Shown piece by piece: positions 48,071-57,400 of a stretch of DNA of 64,000 nt. Within the stretch, counting starts at the first letter, position 1, and each line of letters opens with the position of its first letter. Both the position numbers and the translations under genes were made by a program. This DNA is from Sphingomonas_B tabacisoli. Lineage in GTDB: Bacteria > Pseudomonadota > Alphaproteobacteria > Sphingomonadales > Sphingomonadaceae. The stretch spans positions 1,550,001-1,614,000 of the forward strand of contig NZ_JBHUDY010000001.1 of assembly GCF_042678385.1 (NCBI RefSeq), written 5' to 3'. The notes under the pieces are model-generated. The model made no database searches and was not told the DNA's origin. It saw only the letters and a list, made by a program, of their open reading frames with translations.

Positions 48071-50041
48071 ATGAAAAGAATATTTGCCGCGGGCGCGCTT
48101 GGCGTGCTCGCCGTTCCCGCATTTGCGGAAGGCGCGCCCGCGCCCGGCACGATTGTCGTCACGGGCGAACGTGAGGCCGAGCAGGCCGAAGTTCTGGCGC
48201 GCCCCGGCGGCGCCGATCTGGTGACCGCCGACGACTATCGCAGCAAAGCGGCCGTCTCGCTGCGCGACGCGCTGGCCTTTTCGCCCGGCGTCTATGCGCA
48301 GCCGCGCTTCGGACAGGAAGTGCGGCTGTCGATCCGTGGTTCCGGCATCAGCCGCGGCTTTCACATGCGCGGGATCACGCTGCTGCAGGACGGCATCCCG
48401 ATCAATCTGGCCGATGACAATGGCGACTTCCAGGAATTGGATCCGACGATCTTCGAGCAGATCCAGGTTTTCCGCGGAGCCAGCGCCTTGCGCTTCGGCG
48501 GCTCGACATTGGGGGGAGCAATCAATGGGGTGACGCCGACCGGTCGCACCGCACCGGGCATCGATCTTCGCGCTGACGGCGGCAGCTTCGACACCTTCCG
48601 CGGCAAGATCGCGGCGGGTTTCGAGAACGGCGTCGGCGACGGCTGGCTGGCCCTGAACGGCGACACCTCGGACGGCGACCGCGAGCACGCCCATCGGGAC
48701 GCGCTCCGCCTCAACGCCAACGTTGGGCTCAAGCTGAGCGACGTGATCGAAACACGCTTTTATGCGAGCGGGCAAACGCTTCGGCAGCAACTCCCCGGCG
48801 CGATCGACATCGCGACCGTGCTGACGCGACCGGAGACCGGCGTGACGTTCGGCAACCAGCAGCGGAACATCGACTCGCTGCGGGTGCAGAACCGCACCAC
48901 CGTCGCGTTGGGCGACGCACGCCTGGAGTTCGGGGCCCTCCTCAACGCCAAGGAGCTGAACCACCCCATCTTCCAATATGTCGATCAGGTCTCGACCGAT
49001 TACGGCGCTTTTGCTCGGTTGAACTACCAAGCCGGTCCGCTGTCGCTGATGCTGGGATCGACGGGTCGGTTCGGGGCGGTCGAATCGAAGCGGTTCGTGA
49101 ACCTGAGCGGCCACAGGGGCGCACTGACGTTCCGCGCGGGGCAGCGAGCGGAGACCGTCGATGTCTATGGCGAGGCGCGCTACGCGGTCGGCACGCTGAG
49201 CCTGATCGGAGGCGGCATCTACACGCACGCCGAACGGCGTCAGACCCAGACGGTGCCGTCGCCTGCGCTTGGCGAGGCGGATTACGATCAATTCTCGCCG
49301 AAGATCGGCCTGCTGTGGCAGCCGCGCGAGCTGCTCCAGGTCTATGCGAACTACAGCCGCAGCCACGAGCTTCCGGGCTTCATCGAGCTGGCGCAAGTGG
49401 CGAGCTTCGTGCCGCTGAAGGCACAGCGTGCATGGACGGCGGAAGTCGGCGCGCGCGGGACGCTGGGGCCGGCGAAGTTCGACGTCTCTTTCTACCGGGC
49501 AACGGTCCGCGGTGAGCTGCTGCAGTTCAACGTCGATGCCGCGGGCGGCATTCCGGCCTCGACGTTCAACGCGAATCGGACGCTGCATCAGGGGATCGAA
49601 GCGGGGCTGGACCTGGACTTGGCCCCCTGGGCGCGGCTGCGGCAGGTCTATCAGTATAACGACTTCCGCTTCCGGGACGACCGGCAGTTCGGCGACAACC
49701 TGCTGCCGGTCGTCCCGAAGCACCTTTACCGCGCCGAGCTTCGGCTGGGCGGCGAGGGGCTGAACGTGGCGCCGAGCCTCGAATGGCTGCCGCAGGGGGC
49801 GTGGGCCGATTACGCCAACACCTTCCGTCCGGGCGGCTATGTGCTGATCGGCGCGACGGCGGAGGCGCAGCTTCGCCCTGGGCTCAGCCTGTTCGTCGAT
49901 GCGCGGAACCTGACCAATCGCAAGGCGGCCGGCGATGTCTCGGCGGTGGTGAACTATGCGGCGCTGCCGGTGACGCAACGCGCGATCTTCTATCCCGTCG
50001 AGCGGCGCGCCCTGTTCGGCGGCGTGCGCGCGCATTTCTGA
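48071..50041 (+). CDS. TonB-dependent outer-membrane receptor
   Basis: A 656-residue receptor with a signal peptide (AVPAFAEG), a plug domain (about 30-160, with VTADDYRSKAAVSLRDAL, SIRGSGISRGFHMRGITLLQDGIPIN and QIQVFRGASALRFG), and a 22-strand-type barrel ending in an aromatic-terminated strand (RALFGGVRAHF). A short TonB box-like stretch TIVVTGER precedes the plug. It should import a metal chelate or siderophore using TonB energy. The co-located MT-like, DUF2946 and PepSY genes favour copper or iron handling. The next gene follows ten bases later. Confidence 0.9.
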   Translation: MKRIFAAGALGVLAVPAFAEGAPAPGTIVVTGEREAEQAEVLARPGGADLVTADDYRSKAAVSLRDALAFSPGVYAQPRFGQEVRLSIRGSGISRGFHMRGITLLQDGIPINLADDNGDFQELDPTIFEQIQVFRGASALRFGGSTLGGAINGVTPTGRTAPGIDLRADGGSFDTFRGKIAAGFENGVGDGWLALNGDTSDGDREHAHRDALRLNANVGLKLSDVIETRFYASGQTLRQQLPGAIDIATVLTRPETGVTFGNQQRNIDSLRVQNRTTVALGDARLEFGALLNAKELNHPIFQYVDQVSTDYGAFARLNYQAGPLSLMLGSTGRFGAVESKRFVNLSGHRGALTFRAGQRAETVDVYGEARYAVGTLSLIGGGIYTHAERRQTQTVPSPALGEADYDQFSPKIGLLWQPRELLQVYANYSRSHELPGFIELAQVASFVPLKAQRAWTAEVGARGTLGPAKFDVSFYRATVRGELLQFNVDAAGGIPASTFNANRTLHQGIEAGLDLDLAPWARLRQVYQYNDFRFRDDRQFGDNLLPVVPKHLYRAELRLGGEGLNVAPSLEWLPQGAWADYANTFRPGGYVLIGATAEAQLRPGLSLFVDARNLTNRKAAGDVSAVVNYAALPVTQRAIFYPVERRALFGGVRAHF

Positions 50042-50051
50042 GAGAGCCGGT

Positions 50052-51326
50052 ATGACGTCGCTCTATCGGATCGTGTGGCGCTGGCATTTCTATGCCGGGC
50101 TGATCGTGCTGCCGGTGCTGGCCTGGCTGGCGGTGACCGGCGGGCTCTATCTCTACAAGCCGGAGATCGAGCGGGTCGTCTATCGCGAATGGCTGGCGCG
50201 GCCGAGCAGCAGGGCGATGCTCCCCACCGATCGGATCATCGCCGTGGTTGAAGACGCTACCCGCGCACGTGTCAACCAGATCGCGATTCCTACGGACCGA
50301 AGTGAGAGCTGGCGGCTCACGATTGAGGACGGGTCCGGGCGACACACGGCCTTTGTCGATCCGGGAACAGGACAGGTGCTGGGCGTCTCCGCGCGAGAAG
50401 GCGGGGTGATGAAGCTCGATCGCGACCTGCACAGCCTCGTCATCACCGGGCCGGTCGGCAACGCGCTGATCGAGATCGTCGCCGGATGGGCGATCATTCT
50501 GGTGCTGACGGGTTTGTACCTCTGGTGGCCTCGCAGCGGGATGCCGGCGCTGGCACTGCGGGGTGCACCGCCCAATCGCCTGTTCTGGCGCGACCTGCAC
50601 GCCAGTGGCGGCGCGCTGGTGGGCGCCGTGATCCTGTTTCTGGCGGTGACGGGCATGCCGTGGTCGGTGTTCTGGGGAAAGCAGGTGCAGGCGACGGTGG
50701 CAGCGCAAGGCCTCGGCCGACCCAAGGCGCCGGGCCCGCAGCCTTGGGAGCATAGCGCGCACGACAGGGCCGGGCTTCCCTGGGCGCTGCAGGCCGCTTC
50801 GGAGCCGCACGCGCATGGGATGGGAAATGTCGGCGCGGATCGCATCCTCGCGATTGCCGCCAGCCGCGGGCTGGGCGCGCCGCTGACCTTGACCCGGCCA
50901 ATGGCGATGGGCGCGCCCTATATCGTGGCCGCGACGGTCGACCGTTCGGAAGACGCGCATGTGCTGTACGTCGAGCCCGCCACCGGCCGCGTGCTGCAGG
51001 ATGCGCGGCATGCGGACTTCGGCGCGGGCGCGAAGGCGATCGAATGGGGCATCGCCGTTCACCAAGGTCAGGAATATGGCGAGGCCAATTGCCTCGTGAT
51101 GCTGGCCGGCTGCGTGGGTGCGTTGCTGCTGAGTCTGACGGCGCCGGTGCTCTGGTGGAAGCGCCGCTTCGCGCCGCCGCCCGCGTCGGACGATCCAAGC
51201 CGCACGCGGGGCGTCGCCGTAATCATGCTGGCGATCGGCGCGTTCTATCCGCTTACCGGCGCGACGATGGTCGCCGCATTGGTTGGGGACAAGCTTTGGG
51301 CGCGCTACGTCCGCGCCGCCGCTTAA
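50052..51326 (+). CDS. PepSY-associated transmembrane protein
   Basis: A 424-residue inner-membrane protein with a first helix (WHFYAGLIVLPVLAWLAVTGGLYLYK), a periplasmic PepSY-type domain, a helix pair near 140-200 (IVAGWAIILVLTGLYLWWP and LHASGGALVGAVILFLAVTGMPW), a second periplasmic region and two more helices at the C-terminus. Conserved histidines in DLHS and VHQGQEYGE may bind heme or metal. Such proteins are often next to TonB receptors for siderophores and are thought to reduce or release the imported iron complex. It ends at a strong hairpin shared with terD. Confidence 0.87.
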   Translation: MTSLYRIVWRWHFYAGLIVLPVLAWLAVTGGLYLYKPEIERVVYREWLARPSSRAMLPTDRIIAVVEDATRARVNQIAIPTDRSESWRLTIEDGSGRHTAFVDPGTGQVLGVSAREGGVMKLDRDLHSLVITGPVGNALIEIVAGWAIILVLTGLYLWWPRSGMPALALRGAPPNRLFWRDLHASGGALVGAVILFLAVTGMPWSVFWGKQVQATVAAQGLGRPKAPGPQPWEHSAHDRAGLPWALQAASEPHAHGMGNVGADRILAIAASRGLGAPLTLTRPMAMGAPYIVAATVDRSEDAHVLYVEPATGRVLQDARHADFGAGAKAIEWGIAVHQGQEYGEANCLVMLAGCVGALLLSLTAPVLWWKRRFAPPPASDDPSRTRGVAVIMLAIGAFYPLTGATMVAALVGDKLWARYVRAAA

Positions 51327-51332
51327 GGAAAC

Positions 51333-51361
51333 GGGGCTGCTCCCCCTGTTCGAGCAGCCCC
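51333..51361. terminator. Bidirectional hairpin between PepSY and terD genes
   Basis: GGGGCTGCTC (51333-51342) and GAGCAGCCCC (51352-51361) form a perfect 10-bp stem with a nine-base loop in the 43-base gap between convergent genes. There is no long T run on either side, so it may act with Rho or as a transcript-end stabiliser. Confidence 0.6.
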
Positions 51362-51369
51362 GGACAGCC

Positions 51370-51948
51370 TCAGCCGACGCTCACGCCGTAATTGCGGGCG
51401 AGAGGGGCGAGGCCGCCTTTGAAGCCCTGGCCAACGGCGCGGAACTTCCATTCGCTGTTGTGGCGATAGACTTCGCCGAAGATCATCGCGGTCTCCACCG
51501 ACGCGTCTTCGTTCAGGTCGTAGCGGGTGATCTCGCGCCCGCTGGTCTCGTCGACAACGCGGATGAAGGCGTTCGCGACCATACCGAAATTCTGGCGGCG
51601 GCTCTCGCCTTCATGGATGGTGACGGTGACGGCGACCTTCTGCACATCGGCGGGCACGCGGTTCAGGTCGACCTTGATCTGCTCGTCGTCGCCATCGCCG
51701 CCGCCGGTGCGGTTGTCGCCGGCATGCTCGACCGAGCCGTCGGTCGAGCGCAGATTGTTGTAGAAGATGAAGTCGCTGTCCGAGCGGACCTTGTCGTTGC
51801 CGCCGAGAATGAAGGCGCTGGCGTCGAGATCGAACTCGGCGCCGTCGGTGGTGCGCTCGTCCCAGCCGAGACCGATCATGATCTTAGAGAGGCCGGGCGC
51901 TTCCTTGCTGAGGCTGACATTGCCGCCCTTGGCGAGACTGATGGACAT
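51370..51948 (-). CDS. terD: TerD-family tellurium-resistance / stress protein
   Basis: A 192-residue TerD/TerE/CABP1 protein. Canonical landmarks are MSISLAKGGNVSLSK at the start, a calcium-binding DLDASAFIL, the GDNRTGGGDGDDEQIKVDLNRVP segment, and TIHEGESRRQNFG and IFGEVYRHNSEWKFRAVGQGF. TerD proteins bind calcium and act at the cytoplasmic membrane face in resistance to tellurite, phage and envelope stress; the mechanism is not settled. ATG 51948 has AAAGGGGAA. It is the last gene of a three-gene operon with a DUF475 (TerC-like) protein and a TerA-like protein. Confidence 0.95.
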   Translation of the reverse strand: MSISLAKGGNVSLSKEAPGLSKIMIGLGWDERTTDGAEFDLDASAFILGGNDKVRSDSDFIFYNNLRSTDGSVEHAGDNRTGGGDGDDEQIKVDLNRVPADVQKVAVTVTIHEGESRRQNFGMVANAFIRVVDETSGREITRYDLNEDASVETAMIFGEVYRHNSEWKFRAVGQGFKGGLAPLARNYGVSVG

Positions 51949-51974
51949 GGTTTTCCCCTTTCGTTGACGTGAGT

Positions 51975-53045
51975 TCAGAGTTTCTCGCCGGACGGCGTAA
52001 CCGCCCCGGCGAAGGCGGGTTCGCCGGGCTCTTCGTCCTTGCCGAACAGCGACGAGACGAAGGCGAGGCCGATAAGGCCGGCGCCGATCAGGCCGGTGAT
52101 CGTTTCCGGGATCTCGTAGCAGGCGGAGAGCAGCATGATCGCGGCGAGCGCCGTGATTGCGTAGAAGGCGCCGTGCTCGAGGAAGCGATATTCGGCGAGT
52201 GTGCCTTTCTCAACCAGCATCACCGTCATCGAGCGGACGAACATCGCGCCGATGCCGAGGCCGAGGGCGATGATGAACAGGTTGTTCGAGAGCGCGAACG
52301 CGCCGATCACGCCGTCGAACGAGAAGGAGGCGTCGAGCAGTTCGAGATAGAGAAAGCCGGCGAGCCCGGCCCGCGCGATCGCCGCCCCGTCGCCATCGCC
52401 GCCGCCGATCACGTCGCCCACGCCGTCGACCGCGACATAGGCGATCAATCCGAACAGCCCGGCGACGATGAAGGTCACGACGTCCTGCGCGTCCAGCAAT
52501 TGCGACACGCCGATCAGCGCCAGCAGCACCAGGGCAAGCGACAGGCCGGAAACGCCGGACAATCGGCCAATCGGCGCTTCTAGGATGCCGATCCAGTGCG
52601 TGTCTTTCTCCTCGTCGAGGAAGAAAGTGAGGCCGACCATGCCGAGGAATGCGCCGCCGAAGCCGGCGATGCCGATATGCGCGCCGGTCAGGATGCGCTC
52701 ATATTCCGCGGGCTGCTCGACCGCGAGGGTGAGGGCGGAAAGCGGGTCCAATCCGGCGGCGATCGCGACGATGGCGAGCGGGAATACGATCCGCATCCCG
52801 AACACCGCGACCAATATGCCCCAGGTCAGGAAGCGCTTGCGCCAGACCGGCGTCATCCCGCCCAGCACGCTCGCATTGACCACCGCATTGTCGAAGGACA
52901 GCGAGGTCTCCAGCACGCCCAGCACCAGGATGATCCAGAGGATGCCGAGCGTGCCGACCAGGGTGCCGGTGGTGGTCCAGCCGAGCCAGGCGCCGATGCC
53001 GAGGCACAGGATCGTGAAAAGGAACGACGATCGAAAATACTGCAC
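51975..53045 (-). CDS. DUF475 / TerC-superfamily integral membrane protein
   Basis: A 356-residue membrane protein with about nine helices and two copies of the TerC motif region, in which acidic residues lie inside hydrophobic segments: GVLETSLSFDNAVVNASVL and LELLDASFSFDGVIGAFA. This is typical of DUF475 and TerC proteins, which are thought to act as metal (manganese-like) exporters or sensor-scaffolds with TerD. The GTG at 53045 is preceded by GGGGGAGAA. Fifteen bases separate it from the TerA-like gene and 26 from terD. Confidence 0.9.
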   Translation of the reverse strand: MQYFRSSFLFTILCLGIGAWLGWTTTGTLVGTLGILWIILVLGVLETSLSFDNAVVNASVLGGMTPVWRKRFLTWGILVAVFGMRIVFPLAIVAIAAGLDPLSALTLAVEQPAEYERILTGAHIGIAGFGGAFLGMVGLTFFLDEEKDTHWIGILEAPIGRLSGVSGLSLALVLLALIGVSQLLDAQDVVTFIVAGLFGLIAYVAVDGVGDVIGGGDGDGAAIARAGLAGFLYLELLDASFSFDGVIGAFALSNNLFIIALGLGIGAMFVRSMTVMLVEKGTLAEYRFLEHGAFYAITALAAIMLLSACYEIPETITGLIGAGLIGLAFVSSLFGKDEEPGEPAFAGAVTPSGEKL

Positions 53046-53059
53046 TGGATTCTCCCCCG

Positions 53060-54214
53060 TTAGTCCTTGCGGCCCGCGACCCAGCGCAGGCCCCAGCCGT
53101 GCAGCCGGTCCAGCTCTTCCTGATCGCGGACATATTCGACGAGGCGCGTGGCCTTCAGGCGGCCGCCGTCATTCTCAAGCATCACCACGCCGCACAGGCG
53201 CTTGTCGTTGCGGCCGTCGGTCATGCGGACTTCGATCGGCGGCTGGTCGGGCATGGTGACGAGCACGACGCCGTCGGTCTTTTGCCAGTTGGGCGCGCCG
53301 TCATAGATGTTGGCGAACACGCAGAGGCGGCGGATCGCGGGCCAGCGCGCGCCGTTGATGCGCAGCGTCTCGCCGTCCGCGACGTCGCCGGTGCGGTCGT
53401 CACCCGACAGCTCGATCCAGGGTGCGGCGCCGAAGCTTCCGAAGCTGTTGCCGAGCGCCTGGACCACGCCCTTGCGCCTGTCCGCCAGCTCGAACAGACA
53501 GCCAAGGTCGAGATCGACCGCGCCGCCCGACAGCCAGCCACGCGCCCGCGACCAGTTCAGGTTGACCGTCATCTCGCCGAACGTAGCGCCGCGCTTTTCC
53601 AGGCTGACCGTCTGGCCGCGCTTTTCGAGCGTGACCTTGCTGAGCCGGACGGGCGGCGGAGCGGGCTTGGTTTCGGGCGCCGGCGCCGGCGCGGGCGCCC
53701 GCGGGCCCTCGGCGACATCGATGCCGAACGACCGGGCGAGCGGGGCAAGGCCGCCGTTGAATCCCTGGCCCACCGCGCGGAACTTCCACGCGCCATTCCG
53801 CCGATAGAGTTCGCCGAACACCATCGCCGCCTCGCGCGCGTCCGACAGCGCCGGCGCGAAGCGCAGGCCGCCGCCCACTGCGATGCTCGCGTCCTTCAGC
53901 AGCGCGAGCGTCTGGCCCCGGCTGTTGGCGTCGTGGATTGTCGCGCAGAAGACGATCTTGTCGATCTCGCCTGGCACGGCCGCCAGATCGACGTCGAAGC
54001 TGCCCGCACCGCCGTTCGGCGCGAAGCGGATCGCGCCGCCAGCACCTGCCGGCTGGTTGTAGAAGATCATGTCCTGATCGCCACGAACCTTGCCGGCGGC
54101 CGTCAGCAGATAGGCGGACGCATCGGCCTCCACGCCCGACGACGCCTGCCAGTCGAAGCGCACCGACGCACGCGCGCCACTGAGCGGCGCATTGGCCCCC
54201 TGTTGAAGGTCCAT
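53060..54214 (-). CDS. TerA-like protein: TerD domain fused to C-terminal tellurium-resistance domain
   Basis: A 384-residue fusion. Residues about 1-160 form a TerD-type domain (VEADASAYLL, DQDMIFYNQP, TIHDANSRGQTL, GELYRRNGAWKFRAVGQGF). A proline- and alanine-rich linker (about 165-185) follows, then a second related domain with VNLNWSRARG, VDLDLGCLFELAD, DDRTGDVADGETLRI and FANIYDGAPNW, the pattern of TerA. The start ATG 54214 sits very close to an AAGGGGG sequence. It opens the ter operon and is divergent from the helicase gene with a LexA box between them. Confidence 0.85.
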   Translation of the reverse strand: MDLQQGANAPLSGARASVRFDWQASSGVEADASAYLLTAAGKVRGDQDMIFYNQPAGAGGAIRFAPNGGAGSFDVDLAAVPGEIDKIVFCATIHDANSRGQTLALLKDASIAVGGGLRFAPALSDAREAAMVFGELYRRNGAWKFRAVGQGFNGGLAPLARSFGIDVAEGPRAPAPAPAPETKPAPPPVRLSKVTLEKRGQTVSLEKRGATFGEMTVNLNWSRARGWLSGGAVDLDLGCLFELADRRKGVVQALGNSFGSFGAAPWIELSGDDRTGDVADGETLRINGARWPAIRRLCVFANIYDGAPNWQKTDGVVLVTMPDQPPIEVRMTDGRNDKRLCGVVMLENDGGRLKATRLVEYVRDQEELDRLHGWGLRWVAGRKD

Positions 54215-54290
54215 TCCCCCTTGCCCCTGTTTGGCCGCACCCTTGCGCCTGACGAGGCCATCGGGACCGCGACTCTTTCCTGTTCGTGGC

Positions 54291-54305
54291 GAACATGGCG
54301 CGAAC
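54291..54305. promoter_or_regulatory. SOS (LexA) box, alphaproteobacterial GAAC-N7-GAAC type
   Basis: GAAC (54291-54294) and GAAC (54302-54305) are separated by exactly seven bases, the direct-repeat LexA operator of alphaproteobacteria. A GTTC at 54282-54285 adds an inverted half-site. The site is 77 bases upstream of the terA-like start and 125 bases upstream of the helicase start, in the shared 215-base control region of divergent genes. Confidence 0.7.
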
Positions 54306-54429
54306 ATCCGCGCCCCGTCACGGCCAACTTGATCCATTTCGGATGCAACCCTTGCGCCGCCCGACTCCCCGGAAGGGCCTGAAAAGGCTTATGCAATCGC
54401 GTTCGTGTTCAGGGGGATCGGCCGGCATC

Positions 54430-57400
54430 ATGGACGACACCGCGGCGCTCGCGCGCCTCAAGCAATTGATCGACTATGTCGCCGCCACCGAGCGCGACAA
54501 GCTCGCGATTCCGACCGATGTCGCGGCCGAACGCGGCTTCCGCGCATCGGGCGCCGAGCTCGCCAAATTGCCGGGGGTGCTGCTGAACGGAGGCGGGGAA
54601 GGCGACCCGCTATGGATCAGCGTCGATCGGCTCGCCCGTTCCAAGCCGCCGCGCGCGAGCGACCCCGAGCTGGCGGTGTGGGCAGACATTAGCGACGACG
54701 CCGACCGCAAGCCCGCGTTGAAAAGCGAGGCGCCCGTCGCGGCCATCGTCGCCGAAGAGCTGATCGCGGAAACGGAGCTGACGGGTGACGCGCTCACCAT
54801 CAGGCTGGCGGACTATCCGCACCGCGAGCGCGTGCTTGCCAGCCTCGACGCGTTCACTCGCGAAGTGTGGACGCCCTGGGCGGACGAGGAAGGGCCGCGG
54901 CGGCGGGCGATCAAGCTCTACACCGAGCTGTTCGCATTGCGGCAGACGCTCCACGGCGCGGGCGACGTGCCGCTGGAACTGGTCTGCGGCATCGGGCCGG
55001 CCGAGTGGACGCGTCCGCTGGGGCGTCTCAACTATCCGCTGCTGACCCTCCAGCTCGAAATCGCGATCAACGAGGACAGCCACGCGATCGAGCTGCGCCC
55101 ACGCTCCGAAGCGCCGCCGGGCATCGAGAGCGATCCCCTCGACAAGCTCGATATCGCCAATGTGGACGAATGGCGGCGCTTCACGTTCGGTTTTCTCGAC
55201 GGGCTGGCAAGCGGGTTGTCGCCATTCGAGCCGGACACGTTCGAACAAATATTACGCCGGGCAGTCGCGCTGCTCGACCCGAACGGCCACTACCGCCCCG
55301 ATCTTAGACCCGAGCAGCATCCGACCTCCGACTCTCTGCTGGTTGGCGAAGGCTGGCTGATCTTCGCCCGCGCGAGGCGTGCGACCCAGGTCATGGCGGA
55401 CCTGCAGCGGCTCGGCGAAACGGTGCTCGCCTGCGAGGACCCTGGCACGCTGCCCGATGCCGTCCGCGCGATCGTGATCGGCCCCAGCGAATCGGTGCCG
55501 GACGACACACCCAAGGCGTTTCGCGGCGTCTCGACCGTCCCCGGCGTCACGACGTCGGACGGCACCGGCGCGGACCTTTATTTCCCCAAGCCGTTCAATG
55601 CCGAGCAGGTCGAGGTCATCCAGCGGCTGGAAAGCCGGCCCGGCGTGGTCGTGCAGGGGCCGCCGGGCACCGGCAAGACGCACACCATCGCCAACATCGT
55701 TAGCCACTATCTGGCGATGGGGAAGCGCGTGCTGGTCACGTCGCAGAAAGCGCCGGCGCTCAAGGTGTTGCGCGACAAGCTGCCAAAAGGCGTGCGGCCA
55801 TTGGCGGTCAGCCTGCTGGAGAGTGATCGCGAAGGGCTGCAACAATTCCAGGATTCGGTGGACGAGATCGCGTCGCGGCTGCAACGGATCAAACCGCGCG
55901 AAGCGAGGGCGCAGATCGCCGATCTCAACCGGCGGATCGAACATATTCACGCCGAGCTGGCGGGTCTGGACCAGCAAGTCGATCAGCTCGGACGCGCCGG
56001 GCTGACGCCGGTCGAGCTCGACGGTAAGCGGACCGAGCCGGTGCAGGCAGCGCGCGAAGTCGTAGCCCGGATCGCGCTTGCCGACTGGCTGCCGGACCGC
56101 ATCGATGCGATCCGCTCGCACGATCCCGGCTTTTCGGACGATGACATCGCCGCGCTGCGCGAGGCTCGAAAGCGGGTGGGCTATAAGCTTGCCTATCTAA
56201 GCGCGACGTTGCCTGCGCCGGAGGCGCTGCCGGACGCAGATGCGATCGAGAGGCTGCATCGGGACTTGAGCGAAGCGGAGCTGCTCGATCGTTCCATCAC
56301 GCCGGAGGAAAGGCTTGCGGACGGTGCCACCGCCGAGGCTCTGGCGTTGGCGAAAGCGCGATTGGATGAGTTGGCCGCAGCGCGGCGGACTGCGGAGGAA
56401 ACCGGCTTCACATGGATCGGCGAGGCATCCGCGCTGATCCGGCGAAACCCGCGCGATCCGGCGCTACGGGCGATCGAGGGCTTGGGCGAACGGGTCGAAG
56501 CCGCGTGCGCCGAAGCGCTTCATTTCCTGACGATGCCGGTGACGGTGCCGGCCGGATCGGACGAACGGGATTTCCGTGATCCGATCGCCAATCTTGCCGC
56601 GCGGGGCGAGCTCGGCATCTTCACCGCGCTGTTCGCTCGGCAAGTGAAAGCGCGCATCGCCGCTGTCCGGGTCGCCGGGCGCGCGCCGAAGAGCGCGGCC
56701 GAATGGGCCGAAGTGAAGCGATTCCTGGACGCGGGCGACGCGGCAGCCGCGCTCTGTCAGGTCTGGAACCATGCGGTGCAAGCGTCGGTGCTGGAGCCGG
56801 TCGTGGAGACCGACTTGCGCGCGCTTGAGGGGATGAAAGCGCAGCTCGATGCCTTGGCCGCGGTTCGCTCGGCGGTCGCATTGGAGGCGCAGACGCAGAA
56901 GGCCGTCGCTTCTGTCTTGCCGGACTGGCGCGGCGCCGTTGCGGAACGCCTGGACGAGCTCAGTGCGCTGGCCGAGCGCCATCTGCGGCGGCTGCGGCTG
57001 GAGCAAGGCAAGCGGACGCTGGCCGAACTGCGGGCAGCGGTGGCGTCGGCGCCGGGCGAGCTCGGATCGAGACTGCGCGGCTTTGCCGCGGACCGGCTTG
57101 GCGATGGCGCCGAGGATGCGGATGCGCTGGCGCATGACTGGCGGCTGCTGGTCGAGGAAGTAGCCGAAATCCGCGCACTCGCGCCGGCCTTTGCGACAAT
57201 CAGGGGCGTTACGGATGATATCGCCGAAAGTGGCGCGGCGATCTGGGCGAAGAAACTGCGCGAGGAGCCGGTTGCTGGCGTCGAAGACCCGCTAACGCCG
57301 GGCGACTGGCGCGAGCGCTGGCACTTGCGGCGGCTCGCGACCTGGCTCGATCGGATCGATGCGCACGATCGGATCAGAGAACTCACTCGCCGCCGGAGCG

